This document shows, one piece after another, positions 7,285 to 15,906 of a stretch of 64,000 nucleotides of DNA; within the stretch, counting starts at the first letter, position 1; every line of letters begins with the position of its first letter. The DNA is from Streptomyces niger (lineage in GTDB: Bacteria; Actinomycetota; Actinomycetes; Streptomycetales; Streptomycetaceae): the NCBI RefSeq assembly GCF_000718305.1, contig NZ_JOFQ01000007.1, positions 310,001 through 374,000 on the forward strand. The letters run 5' to 3'. Made by a program: the position numbers and the translations under genes. The notes beneath the pieces are model-generated. The model was given only the letters and a program-made list of their open reading frames with translations. It was not told the origin of the DNA and searched no databases.

Positions 7285-8085
7285 ATGAGCGACGGTGTCA
7301 TGAAGCGGATGGGGATGATCTTCCGCGCGAAGGCCAACAAGGCCCTGGACCGGGCCGAGGATCCGCGCGAGACCCTCGACTACTCCTACCAGAAGCAGCT
7401 GGAGCTGCTCCAGAAGGTGCGCCGCGGCGTCGCGGACGTCGCGACCTCCCGCAAGCGTCTGGAGCTCCAGCTCAACCAGCTCCAGGGCCAGTCGTCCAAG
7501 CTGGAGGACCAGGGCCGCAAGGCCCTCGCGCTCGGCCGCGAGGACCTGGCCCGCGAGGCGCTCTCCCGGCGCCAGTCCCTGCAGCAGCAGGTCACCGACC
7601 TGGAGACGCAGCACCAGACGCTGCAGGGCGAGGAGGAGAAGCTCACCCTCGCGGCGCAGCGCCTCCAGGCCAAGGTGGACGCCTTCCGTACGAAGAAGGA
7701 GACCATCAAGGCCACCTACACCGCGGCCCAGGCGCAGACCCGGATCGGCGAGGCCGTCTCCGGCATCTCCGAGGAGATGGGCGACGTCGGCCTGGCCGTG
7801 CAGCGCGCCGAGGACCGGACCGCGCAGATGCAGGCCAGGGCCGGTGCCATCGACGAGCTGCTGGCGTCCGGCGCGCTGGACGACCCGACCGGCATGGCCA
7901 AGGACGACATCACGGCCGAGCTGGACCGGATCTCCGGCGGCGGCGACGTCGAGCTGGAGCTGCAGCGCATGAAGGCCGAGCTGGCGGGTGGCAGCGCCGG
8001 CGGGCAGCAGGCGATCGAGGGCGGTCAGGGCGGCCAGGCCCAGCAGGCGCCGCAGCAGGACCAGCCGCGCTTCGACAAGCAGTGA
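7285..8085 (+). CDS. pspA: PspA/IM30 (Vipp1) family phage-shock protein
   Basis: 266 aa peripheral membrane protein that protects the inner face of the membrane under envelope stress. It starts MSDGVMKRMGMIFRAKANKA, the amphipathic helix that binds membranes, followed by ALDRAEDPRETLDYSYQKQLELL and a long Gln/Glu/Lys/Arg-rich coiled coil to about residue 180, then a Gln-rich tail. Length is near the usual 220-270 aa. ATG 7285 fits the family start; ATG 7300 is an alternative. It is followed after 55 bp by pspAA, the usual actinobacterial partner. Confidence 0.93.
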   Translation: MSDGVMKRMGMIFRAKANKALDRAEDPRETLDYSYQKQLELLQKVRRGVADVATSRKRLELQLNQLQGQSSKLEDQGRKALALGREDLAREALSRRQSLQQQVTDLETQHQTLQGEEEKLTLAAQRLQAKVDAFRTKKETIKATYTAAQAQTRIGEAVSGISEEMGDVGLAVQRAEDRTAQMQARAGAIDELLASGALDDPTGMAKDDITAELDRISGGGDVELELQRMKAELAGGSAGGQQAIEGGQGGQAQQAPQQDQPRFDKQ

Positions 8086-8140
8086 CCGGCGGACGCGGAT
8101 AGCCTCATCGGGACGCCGGACCGGACCAGAGGAGACCGTC

Positions 8141-8419
8141 ATGATCGTACGGATCATGGGCGAGGGGCAGGTAAGGGTGGCGGACAGCCACTTCATCGAA
8201 CTCAACAAGCTGGACGACGAACTGCTCGCCGAGATGGAGCGCGGCGAGCAGGACGCCTTCCGGCGGACCCTGGGCGCGCTGCTCGACGCCGTGCGCCGAC
8301 TGGGCGAGCCGCTGCCCGAGGACTCCCTGGAGCCCTCCGAACTGATCCTGCCCGGCCCCGACGCCACCCTCGAAGAGGTCCGCGAGATGCTCAGCGACGA
8401 CGGCCTCATCCCGGGCTGA
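8141..8419 (+). CDS. PspA-associated protein PspAA
   Basis: 92 aa beginning MIVRIMGEGQVRVADSHFIELNKLDDELL, with a short N-terminal beta region and a helical, acidic C-terminal half. This matches the PspAA family typically encoded next to pspA in actinobacteria and archaea and thought to regulate PspA. A good AGAGGAG lies just before the ATG. The 55-bp gap to pspA suggests co-transcription. Start and length fit the family. Confidence 0.87.
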   Translation: MIVRIMGEGQVRVADSHFIELNKLDDELLAEMERGEQDAFRRTLGALLDAVRRLGEPLPEDSLEPSELILPGPDATLEEVREMLSDDGLIPG

Positions 8420-8570
8420 CCCGCCCGGCACACCGGTGATCCGGCCCCGCCCGACGCGGACCGCGACCACCCGGCTTCTTCCAGCAGGCAGCGCCCCGGC
8501 ACCCGGGCCGCCGTCCGCCGACACCCTCGGCGGGCCGCGGCCGGCGGCCGGGGCGCTACCGTTTCCCCTC

Positions 8571-9860
8571 GTGACTCCCCTCGCCACCGGACAGGGCCCG
8601 CGGCCCGGGCCCGCGCTGCTCGCCCGGCTCCGCGCCCACCCCGTCGCGCTCGACGCGGTCCTGGCGGCGGCCGTCCTCGCGGCCATCCTGATCGGCGCGG
8701 CGGCCGGCCCGCACCGCCGGTACTGGCCGCGCTTCGGCGACCGGCCGCTGGAGCCGGCCACCGTCCTCCTCGCCGTCCTGGCCTGCGCCGCGCTGGTGCT
8801 CCGCCGCCGCTACCCGCGCAGCGTCCTCGCCGTCACCTGCGCCATGACGCTGACCGAGCTGGTGACCGCCACCAGCCAGCCGCGCGCGCCGATCGCCGCG
8901 GCCTCGGTCATCGCGGTCTTCACCGTCGCCTCTCGTACCGACCGCCCCACCACCTGGCGGATCGGCGCGCTCACCGTCCTCGTCCTCACCGCCGCCGCGA
9001 TGCTCACCGGCAGCCGCCCCTGGTACGCGCAGGAGAACCTGGCGATCTTCGCGTGGACCGGCATGGCGGCCGCGGCCGGCGATGCGGTCCGCAGCCGCCG
9101 TGCCTTCGTGGCCGCCATCGAGGAGCGCGCCGAACGCGCCGAACGCACCCGCGAGGAGGAGGCCGGGCGCCGGGTCGCCGAGGAACGCATGCGTATCGCG
9201 CGCGAGTTGCACGACGTCGTCGCCCACCACATCGCGCTGGTCAACGTCCAGGCCGGGGTCGCCTCGCACGTCATGGACAGCCGCCCCGACCAGGCCAAGC
9301 AGGCCCTCGCGCACGTCCGCGAGGCGTCCCGCTCGGCACTGGAGGAGCTGCGCGCCACCGTCGGCCTGCTGCGCCAGTCCGACGACCCGCAGGCCCCCAC
9401 CGAACCGGCTCCGGGCCTCGGCGTCCTGGACCAGCTGATCGACGGGTTCGTCCGCGCCGGGCTCCCCGTCGAGCTGGAGCTGCCGCCCGGCAGCCCCGAG
9501 GGCCTGCCCGCCTCCGTCGACCTGACCGCGTACCGCATCGTCCAGGAGGCGCTGACCAACGTGCACAAGCACGCGGGGGACGGCGCCCGCGCCACGGTAC
9601 GGATCGTCCGCTCGGCCGAGGCGCTCACGCTGACGGTGCTCGACGACGGCGGCGGCCGGCCCCCCGCGCCGCGGCCGCGCCCCGGTGACCGGACGGAGCC
9701 CGAGGAGCGCACGGACGGCGGCGGGCACGGCCTGATCGGGATGCGGGAGCGGGTGGCCGCGCTGCGCGGCTCGGTGGAGACCGGGCCCCGCCCGGCCGGT
9801 GGTTTCAAGGTACGGGTGCGGCTGCCGCTGCAGACCGGACGTACGGGGGAGACGACATGA
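8571..9860 (+). CDS. NarL-type two-component sensor histidine kinase
   Basis: About 429 aa from GTG 8571. The N-terminal part holds several hydrophobic segments with short loops. A linker with ERAERAERTREEEAGRRVAEER leads to the HisKA_3 dimerisation domain; the phosphorylated His is in RIARELHDVVAHHIALVNVQ. The HATPase_c domain follows, with YRIVQEALTNVHKHAG (N box), DDGGG and GGHGLIGMRERV (G box). The frame is open upstream to 8436, but that stretch is Pro-rich and low quality, so GTG 8571 was preferred. The stop overlaps the response regulator start by 4 bases. The signal is unknown. Confidence 0.88.
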   Translation: MTPLATGQGPRPGPALLARLRAHPVALDAVLAAAVLAAILIGAAAGPHRRYWPRFGDRPLEPATVLLAVLACAALVLRRRYPRSVLAVTCAMTLTELVTATSQPRAPIAAASVIAVFTVASRTDRPTTWRIGALTVLVLTAAAMLTGSRPWYAQENLAIFAWTGMAAAAGDAVRSRRAFVAAIEERAERAERTREEEAGRRVAEERMRIARELHDVVAHHIALVNVQAGVASHVMDSRPDQAKQALAHVREASRSALEELRATVGLLRQSDDPQAPTEPAPGLGVLDQLIDGFVRAGLPVELELPPGSPEGLPASVDLTAYRIVQEALTNVHKHAGDGARATVRIVRSAEALTLTVLDDGGGRPPAPRPRPGDRTEPEERTDGGGHGLIGMRERVAALRGSVETGPRPAGGFKVRVRLPLQTGRTGETT

Positions 9861-10534
9861 CGATCAAGGTGCTGCTCGCCGACGACCAGGCGCTGCTGCG
9901 CAGCGCGTTCAAGGTGCTGGTGGACTCCGAGCCCGGGATGCGGGTGGTGGCCGAGGCGTCGGACGGCGCCGAGGCGTACGAGCTGACCCGCAGCACGGCG
10001 CCCGACGTGGTGCTGATGGACATCCGGATGCCCGGCGTGGACGGCCTGGCCGCCACCCGCATGATCAGCGAGGACCCGGAGCTCGCGGACGTACGCGTGG
10101 TGATCCTGACGACCTTCGAGGTCGACGACTACGTGGTGCAGGCGCTGCGGGCCGGCGCGAGCGGCTTCCTCGGCAAGGGCGCCGAGCCGGACGAACTGCT
10201 CAGCGCCATCCGGGTCGCGGCGGCCGGGGAGGCGCTGCTGTCGCCGGTGGCCACGAAGGGGCTGATCGCGCGGTTCCTGGCGCAGGGCAGCGGGGAGGAC
10301 GGCGCGGCGGGCCCGGACGCCGAGCGGCTGGCGACGCTGACCGGCCGGGAGCGCGAGGTGCTGGTCCTGGTCGCGGGCGGGCTGTCCAACGACGAGATCG
10401 CCGAGCGGCTGTCCGTCAGCCCGCTGACCGTCAAGACGCACGTGAACCGTGCGATGGCCAAGCTGGGCGCCCGGGACCGGGCACAACTGGTGGTCATCGC
10501 GTTCCAAACCGGACTCGTCCGCCCGCGGGTGTAG
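9857..10534 (+). CDS. NarL/LuxR-family response regulator
   Basis: 225 aa. Receiver domain residues 1-120: acidic pair in LLADDQALLR, phospho-acceptor Asp in VVLMDIRMPGVDG, Thr in VVILTTFEVDDYV and the conserved Lys in GFLGKGAEPDEL. The C-terminal helix-turn-helix is LTGREREVLVLVAGGLSNDEIAERLSVSPLTVKTHVNRAMAKLGARDRAQLV. ATG overlaps the kinase stop (ATGA), so the two form a cognate pair. An RND permease follows 170 bp downstream on the same strand, a plausible target. Confidence 0.93.
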   Translation: MTIKVLLADDQALLRSAFKVLVDSEPGMRVVAEASDGAEAYELTRSTAPDVVLMDIRMPGVDGLAATRMISEDPELADVRVVILTTFEVDDYVVQALRAGASGFLGKGAEPDELLSAIRVAAAGEALLSPVATKGLIARFLAQGSGEDGAAGPDAERLATLTGREREVLVLVAGGLSNDEIAERLSVSPLTVKTHVNRAMAKLGARDRAQLVVIAFQTGLVRPRV

Positions 10535-10704
10535 CAGCGGGTGGAGCGGGGCGTACTGCGGACGCGGTACGCCCCGGCCCCGGAAATGGACCTGGGTGCT
10601 AGGAAAAACGCGCTCCGCGTGCCGGATGGTGTAAGCGGGCCCGCCATGGGCCGGTGCCGGAAGCGTTCAAGCAGAACTCAGAACAAAAGAGAGAGACCCC
10701 ACCC

Positions 10705-13700
10705 ATGTTCAGGCTGTCCCGACTCAGCCTCGCACAACGGGGCCTGATAGCACTGATGTCGATCGTGGCGATCGTCTTCGGAGCCATCGCGATCCCACAG
10801 TTGAAGCAGCAGCTGCTGCCCTCCATCGATCTGCCCATGGTGTCCGTCGTGGCGCCGTACCAGGGCGCCTCGCCCGACGTCGTCGAGAAGCAGGTCGTCG
10901 AACCGCTGGAGGACGGCATCCAGGCGGTCGACGGCATCACCGGCGTGACCTCCACCGCCAGTGAGGGCTCGGCCGTGGTCATGGCCGAGTTCGACTACGG
11001 CAACGACTCCAAGACGCTGGTCGCCGACGTCCAGCAGGCCGTCAACCGGGCCCGCGCCAAGCTGCCCGACGACGTCGACCCGCAGGTCGTGTCCGGCGGA
11101 ACCGACGACCTGCCGACCGCCGTGCTCGCCGTCTCCTCGGACGGCCAGGACCAGCAGGCCCTCGCCGACCGCCTGGACCGCAGCGTCGTCCCGGCCCTGA
11201 AGGACATCGACGGCGTCGGCCAGGTCAGCGTCAACGGCGTCCGCGACCGGGTCGTCGCGGTCACCCCCGACGACGCCGAGCTCGCCAAGGCGGGGCTCAC
11301 CCCGGCGGCGCTCGGCCAGGCCCTCGAAGCGGGCGGCGCCTCCGTACCGGCCGGCTCCTTCGCCGAGGACGGCAAGAGCCGCACCGTCCAGGTCGGCAGC
11401 GGCTGGACCTCGCTCCAGCAGATCAAGGACCTCACCGTCTCCCCGGCGGCGGCCGGCGCCGCGGCGGGCAAGGCCGGGGCCGGCGCGCCGGTACGCATCG
11501 GCGACATCGCCACGGTGAAGCAGGAGTCGGCCACCCCGACCTCGCTCACCCGCACCAACGGCAAGCCCAGCCTCTCGGTCCAGATCACCATGGACCAGGA
11601 CGGCAGCGCCGTCGCCATCTCCGACGCCGTCAAGGACAAACTCCCGCAGATCCGCGCCGACCTCGGCAAGGACACGGACGTCACGGTCGTCTCCGACCAG
11701 GGCCCGCAGGTCTCCAAGTCCATCGAGTCCCTCACCACCGAGGGCCTGCTCGGCCTGGTCATGGCCGTGATCGTGATCCTGGTCTTCCTGCTCAGCCTGC
11801 GCTCGACGCTGGTGACCGCGGTCTCCATCCCGCTGTCCGTCGTCATCACGCTCATCGTGCTGTGGACGGGCGACCTGTCGCTGAACATGCTGACCCTGGG
11901 CGCGCTGACCATCGCCATCGGCCGGGTCGTGGACGACTCCATCGTCGTCCTGGAGAACATCAAGCGGCACCTGGGCTACGGCGAGGAGCGCAAGCACGCC
12001 ATCCTCACCGCGGTCCGCGAGGTGTCCGGCGCGATCACCTCCTCCACCCTCACCACCGTCGCGGTCTTCCTGCCGATCGGCGTGGTCGGCGGCATGGTGG
12101 GCGCCCTCTTCGGCGACTTCTCGATCACCGTCACCGTGGCCCTGCTGGCCTCGCTGCTGGTCTCCCTCACCGTCGTCCCCGTCCTCTCGTACTGGTTCCT
12201 GCGCGCCCCGAAGGGCGCCGAGGACGGCGACCCGGAGGCGCTCCGCAAAGCCGCCGAGGAGAAGGAGAGCCGCAGCGCCCTGCAGCGGCTGTACGTACCG
12301 GTGCTGCGCTTCGCGACCCGGCGCCGGGTCACCAGCCTGGTCATCGCCGTCGTCATCCTCATCGGCACGTTCGGCATGGCCCCGCTGCTGAAGACCAACT
12401 TCTTCGACCAGGGCACCCAGGACACCCTCTCCCTCAAGCAGGAGCTGGCGCCCGGCACCAGCCTCGACGCCGCCGACAAGCAGGCGAAGCGGGTGGAGAA
12501 GCTGCTCGCGGACACCGACGGCGTGCAGGACTACCAGGTCACCGTCGGCTCCTCGGGCATGATGGCGGCCTTCGGCGGCGGTGCGAGCGCCAACCAGGCG
12601 TCGTACCAGGTGAAGCTGGCCGACGCCGAAGACTCCGACCGGGTCGTCGCGGACCTGCGGGCCGGGCTGAAGAAGCTCGGCAAGGACATCGGCGACACCA
12701 CCGTCTCGGCCGGCCAGTCCTTCGGCAACCAGGACCTGAGCGTGGTCGTGAAGGCCGCCGACGGGGACGTGCTGAAGGACGCCGCCGAGCAGGTACGGAA
12801 GAAGGTCGCGGGCCTGGACGACGTCACCGACGTCACCAGCGACCTGGCACAGAGCGTGCCCCGGATCTCCGTCACCGCGAACAGCAAGGCCGCGGCCGCC
12901 GGTTACACCCAGGCCACCCTCGGCCAGGCCGTCGCCCAGGCGGTACGCGGCACCACCAGCGGCAAGGCGCTGCTGGACGACGCGGAGCGGGACGTCGTGG
13001 TGAAGTCGGCGCACCCGGCCACCACCGAGGCGCAGCTGAAGAAGCTGGCGCTGCCCGGCCCGTCGGGCATGGTGAAGCTCGGGGACATCGCCGACGTGAA
13101 GACCGTGGCGGGCCCGGTGCAGATGACCCGCATCGACGGCGCCCGGTCCGCGACGATCACGGCCAAGCCGACCGGTGACAACACCGGCGCGGTCACCACG
13201 CAGCTGACGTCCGAGCTGAAGGATCTGGACCTGCCCAAGGGCGCGACCGCAGAGATCGGCGGCGTCTCGGCCGACCAGGACGAGGCGTTCTCCTCGCTGG
13301 GCCTGGCCATGCTGGCGGCCATCGCGATCGTCTTCATGCTGCTGGTGGCGACGTTCCGGTCGCTGATCCAGCCGCTGATCCTGCTGGTGTCGATCCCGTT
13401 CGCGGCGACCGGCGCGGTCGGCCTGCTGGTCGCCACGGGTACCCCGATGGGCGTCCCGGCGATGATCGGCATGCTGATGCTCATCGGCATCGTGGTCACC
13501 AACGCGATCGTGCTGATCGACCTGATCAACCAGTACCGGGCCCAGGGGCACGGCGTGGTCGAGGCGGTCGTCGAGGGCGGCCGCCACCGGCTGCGGCCCA
13601 TCCTGATGACCGCACTGGCCACGATCATGGCCCTGCTGCCGATGGCCCTCTCGGTCACCGGTGACGGCGGCTTCATCTCCCAGCCGCTGGCGGTCGTCGT

Positions 13701-13863
13701 GATCGGCGGCCTGATCACCTCCACCCTGCTGACCCTGCTGCTCGTTCCGACGCTCTACGCGATCATCGAGCTGCGCAAGGAGAAGCGGGCCGAGAAGAAG
13801 GCGGCCAAGAAGGCCGCGCCTTCGCAGGAGGAGGACCGTACGCCGGAGCCCGCCGGCGTCTGA
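10705..13863 (+). CDS. RND-family (AcrB/HAE1-like) efflux permease
   Basis: 1052 aa, the usual size for AcrB-type proton-driven exporters. The N-terminal membrane helix (LAQRGLIALMSIVAIVFGAIAIPQL) is followed by a first periplasmic-type loop with PMVSVVAPYQGASPDVVEKQV, a block of helices 2-6 containing LGALTIAIGRVVDDSIVVLEN (the helix IV region with the Asp pair), a second large loop, and helices 8-12 with GMLMLIGIVVTNAIVLIDLIN. ATG 10705 fits the family N terminus. In Gram-positive bacteria no outer-membrane channel is needed; substrate could be drug or lipid. No membrane-fusion partner lies next to it. The upstream two-component pair may control it. Confidence 0.9.
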   Translation: MFRLSRLSLAQRGLIALMSIVAIVFGAIAIPQLKQQLLPSIDLPMVSVVAPYQGASPDVVEKQVVEPLEDGIQAVDGITGVTSTASEGSAVVMAEFDYGNDSKTLVADVQQAVNRARAKLPDDVDPQVVSGGTDDLPTAVLAVSSDGQDQQALADRLDRSVVPALKDIDGVGQVSVNGVRDRVVAVTPDDAELAKAGLTPAALGQALEAGGASVPAGSFAEDGKSRTVQVGSGWTSLQQIKDLTVSPAAAGAAAGKAGAGAPVRIGDIATVKQESATPTSLTRTNGKPSLSVQITMDQDGSAVAISDAVKDKLPQIRADLGKDTDVTVVSDQGPQVSKSIESLTTEGLLGLVMAVIVILVFLLSLRSTLVTAVSIPLSVVITLIVLWTGDLSLNMLTLGALTIAIGRVVDDSIVVLENIKRHLGYGEERKHAILTAVREVSGAITSSTLTTVAVFLPIGVVGGMVGALFGDFSITVTVALLASLLVSLTVVPVLSYWFLRAPKGAEDGDPEALRKAAEEKESRSALQRLYVPVLRFATRRRVTSLVIAVVILIGTFGMAPLLKTNFFDQGTQDTLSLKQELAPGTSLDAADKQAKRVEKLLADTDGVQDYQVTVGSSGMMAAFGGGASANQASYQVKLADAEDSDRVVADLRAGLKKLGKDIGDTTVSAGQSFGNQDLSVVVKAADGDVLKDAAEQVRKKVAGLDDVTDVTSDLAQSVPRISVTANSKAAAAGYTQATLGQAVAQAVRGTTSGKALLDDAERDVVVKSAHPATTEAQLKKLALPGPSGMVKLGDIADVKTVAGPVQMTRIDGARSATITAKPTGDNTGAVTTQLTSELKDLDLPKGATAEIGGVSADQDEAFSSLGLAMLAAIAIVFMLLVATFRSLIQPLILLVSIPFAATGAVGLLVATGTPMGVPAMIGMLMLIGIVVTNAIVLIDLINQYRAQGHGVVEAVVEGGRHRLRPILMTALATIMALLPMALSVTGDGGFISQPLAVVVIGGLITSTLLTLLLVPTLYAIIELRKEKRAEKKAAKKAAPSQEEDRTPEPAGV

Positions 13864-13872
13864 TCCGCACAG

Positions 13873-13913
13873 CACGTGGGGCCCGTACCGACCTCCGGTA
13901 CGGGCCCCACGTG
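13873..13913. terminator. Bidirectional hairpin terminator between the RND gene and nadA
   Basis: A perfect 18-bp inverted repeat: CACGTGGGGCCCGTACCG at 13873-13890, loop ACCTC, complementary arm 13896-13913. It sits in the 58-bp gap between two convergent stop codons (13863 and 13922). No T-tract, as is common for Streptomyces terminators. Confidence 0.85.
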
Positions 13914-13921
13914 TGTGACGG

Positions 13922-15121
13922 CTACGGCAGCGCCAGCATCCGCTCCAGCGCCAGCTTCGCGAAGTCTTCCGTCTCCTTGTCGACCTCGATGCGGTTGACG
14001 ACCTTGCCGTCCGCGAGGGACTCCAGGGCCCAGACCAGGTGCGGGAGGTCGATGCGGTTCATGGTGGAGCAGAAGCAGACCGTCTTGTCGAGGAAGACGA
14101 TCTCCTTGTCCTCGGCGGCGAAGCGGTTGGCCAGCCGGCGGACGAGGTTCAGCTCCGTGCCGATCGCCCACTTCGACCCGGCGGGCGCCGCCTCCAGGGT
14201 CTTGATGATCAGCTCCGTGGAGCCCACGTGGTCGGCCGCGGCCACGACCTCGTGCTTGCACTCCGGGTGCACCAGGACGTTCACGCCCGGTATGCGCGCC
14301 CGGACGTCCTCGACCGACTCCAGCGAGAAGCGGCCGTGCACCGAGCAGTGCCCGCGCCACAGGATCATCTTCGCGTCCCGCAGCTGCTCGACGGTCAGGC
14401 CGCCGTTCGGCTTGTGCGGGTTGTAGACGACGCAGTCGTCCAGCGACATGCCCATGTCGCGCACCGCCGTGTTGCGGCCCAGGTGCTGGTCGGGCAGGAA
14501 GAGCACCTTGGTCTGCCGGCGGTCCCCCTGCTCGAAGGCCCACTCCAGGGCCCGCTTCGCATTGGACGACGTGCAGATCGTGCCGCCGTGCTTGCCGGTG
14601 AAGGCCTTGATGTCGGCCGAGGAGTTCATGTACGAGACGGGCACGACCTGCTCGGCGATGCCGGCCTCGGTCAGCACGTCCCAGCACTCGGCGACCTGTT
14701 CGGCGGTGGCCATGTCGGCCATCGAGCAGCCGGCGGCCAGGTCGGGCAGCACGACCTTCTGGTCGTCCGTGGTCAGGATGTCGGCGGACTCGGCCATGAA
14801 GTGCACGCCGCAGAAGACGATGTACTCGGCGTCCGGCCGCGCGGCCGCGTCCCGCGCCAGCTTGAAGGAGTCGCCGGTGACGTCGGCGAACTGGATGACC
14901 TCGTCGCGCTGGTAGTGGTGGCCGAGCACGAAGACCTTGTCCCCGAGCTTCTCCTTGGCGGCGCGGGCGCGCTCCACGAGGTCGGGGTCGGAGGGCGCGG
15001 GCAGGTCGCCCGGGCACTCCACGCCGCGCTCGCTCTTGGGGTCGGCCTCCCGGCCGAGCAGCAGCAGTGCGAGCGGCGTGGGCTGCACGTCGAGGTCCTG
15101 ACGGGGCTGGGCGGTGGTCAC
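13922..15121 (-). CDS. nadA: Quinolinate synthase A
   Basis: 399 aa. Condenses iminoaspartate with dihydroxyacetone phosphate to quinolinate for NAD synthesis, using an oxygen-sensitive [4Fe-4S] cluster. Seen: VFVLGHHYQRDEVIQFAD near the N terminus, candidate cluster cysteines in VFCGVHFMAE, GHCSVHG and KTVCFCSTMN, and the substrate-binding HPECKHEVV. The first 30 residues (LALLLLGREADPKSERGVECPG) are typical of the Streptomyces form. GTG 15121 was preferred to GTG 15130 because GAGAGG is then 9 bases upstream, while for 15130 it would abut the start codon. nadB and nadC are not adjacent. Three operator-like palindromes lie upstream. Confidence 0.95.
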   Translation of the reverse strand: MTTAQPRQDLDVQPTPLALLLLGREADPKSERGVECPGDLPAPSDPDLVERARAAKEKLGDKVFVLGHHYQRDEVIQFADVTGDSFKLARDAAARPDAEYIVFCGVHFMAESADILTTDDQKVVLPDLAAGCSMADMATAEQVAECWDVLTEAGIAEQVVPVSYMNSSADIKAFTGKHGGTICTSSNAKRALEWAFEQGDRRQTKVLFLPDQHLGRNTAVRDMGMSLDDCVVYNPHKPNGGLTVEQLRDAKMILWRGHCSVHGRFSLESVEDVRARIPGVNVLVHPECKHEVVAAADHVGSTELIIKTLEAAPAGSKWAIGTELNLVRRLANRFAAEDKEIVFLDKTVCFCSTMNRIDLPHLVWALESLADGKVVNRIEVDKETEDFAKLALERMLALP

Positions 15122-15204
15122 GACACGCACCCTCTCTGTTTCATCGAAGTACGCGGCGAAGCCGCACCAGTGGGGCCGGTGCTCGCACCGGACGACTTAC
15201 TTCT

Positions 15205-15274
15205 CGTCGATATGACGCTATCTATCATAGCCGCTTCACGTCAGTTTGACGATGGGCATTGCGTCGATGTGACG
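15205..15274. promoter_or_regulatory. Three CGTC-N5-GACG palindromes upstream of nadA (candidate NAD-repressor operators)
   Basis: In the 322-bp gap between nadA and the divergent Fe-S carrier gene, the 13-bp palindrome CGTCNNNNNGACG occurs three times: 15205-15217 (GATAT centre), 15239-15251 (AGTTT) and 15262-15274 (GATGT). The first and third also share flanking bases (CGTCGATRTGACGC). A minus-strand -10-like TATGAT (complement of 15224-15229) lies between the first two copies, about 100 bp upstream of nadA, so a bound protein would block nadA transcription. The rest of the gap shows no gene. Confidence 0.6.
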
Positions 15275-15443
15275 CATCACCCGGGAGGCCGTACCCCGGC
15301 AGTCGCTGACCTTCGCGGCAGGGTGTGCGAGCATGAAGAGGGATGGAAAATTCCCCAGAACTTCGAGCCCGCCCGGAATGAATCCGGGGCCCCGTCGGTT
15401 ACTGCCGAGGGCAAGGGGTCCGTACAACCCGGGAGAGATGTAG

Positions 15444-15797
15444 ATGAGCGTTCAGGACGAGACCACCGTCAGCGACGGCATCATCCTGTCCGACGCGGCC
15501 GCGTCGAAGGTCAAGAGCCTGCTGGAGCAGGAAGGCCGGGACGACCTCGCGCTGCGGGTGGCCGTTCAGCCCGGTGGCTGCTCCGGCCTGCGCTACCAGC
15601 TCTTCTTCGACGAGCGCTCGCTCGACGGCGACGTCGTGAAGGACTTCGACGGCGTGAAGGTCGTCACCGACCGGATGAGCGCCCCGTACCTGGGTGGTGC
15701 CTCCATCGACTTCGTCGACACCATCGAGAAGCAGGGCTTCACGATCGACAACCCCAACGCCACCGGCTCCTGCGCCTGCGGCGACTCCTTCAGCTGA
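15444..15797 (+). CDS. HesB/IscA-type iron-sulfur cluster insertion protein (ErpA-like)
   Basis: 117 aa A-type Fe-S carrier delivering clusters to apo-proteins. The three ligand cysteines are visible: Cys in QPGGCSGLRYQLFFDE (about residue 47) and the C-terminal GSCACGDSF pair. Length and layout match ErpA/IscA. GAGAG lies upstream of ATG. Neighbouring nadA encodes a [4Fe-4S] enzyme, a plausible client; the bcc Rieske protein, whose genes lie 12 kb away, is another Fe-S protein. Confidence 0.93.
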   Translation: MSVQDETTVSDGIILSDAAASKVKSLLEQEGRDDLALRVAVQPGGCSGLRYQLFFDERSLDGDVVKDFDGVKVVTDRMSAPYLGGASIDFVDTIEKQGFTIDNPNATGSCACGDSFS

Positions 15798-15824
15798 GCC
15801 GGCCGGCTCCGGCACACGGAGACA

Positions 15825-15864
15825 GACGAAGGCGGCGTTCCCCTCGGGGAACGCCGCCTTCGTC
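15825..15864. terminator. Bidirectional hairpin terminator after the Fe-S carrier gene
   Basis: Nearly continuous inverted repeat: GACGAAGGCGGCGTTCCCC (15825-15843) against its exact complement 15846-15864, leaving a tight CTCG-type loop. It lies between the convergent Fe-S carrier gene (stop 15797) and the membrane protein gene (stop 15907). Confidence 0.85.
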
Positions 15865-15906
15865 ATGGCAGCCCGCGGACCTCCGGGGCCCGGCGGCGGC
15901 CCGCCG

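Noticed and set aside
10678..13875. An antisense frame of more than 1000 codons opposite the RND permease
   Set aside because: Low-complexity Asp/Gly/Arg/His protein; the plus strand holds an unmistakable AcrB-type permease. High-GC codon bias leaves the antisense frame open.
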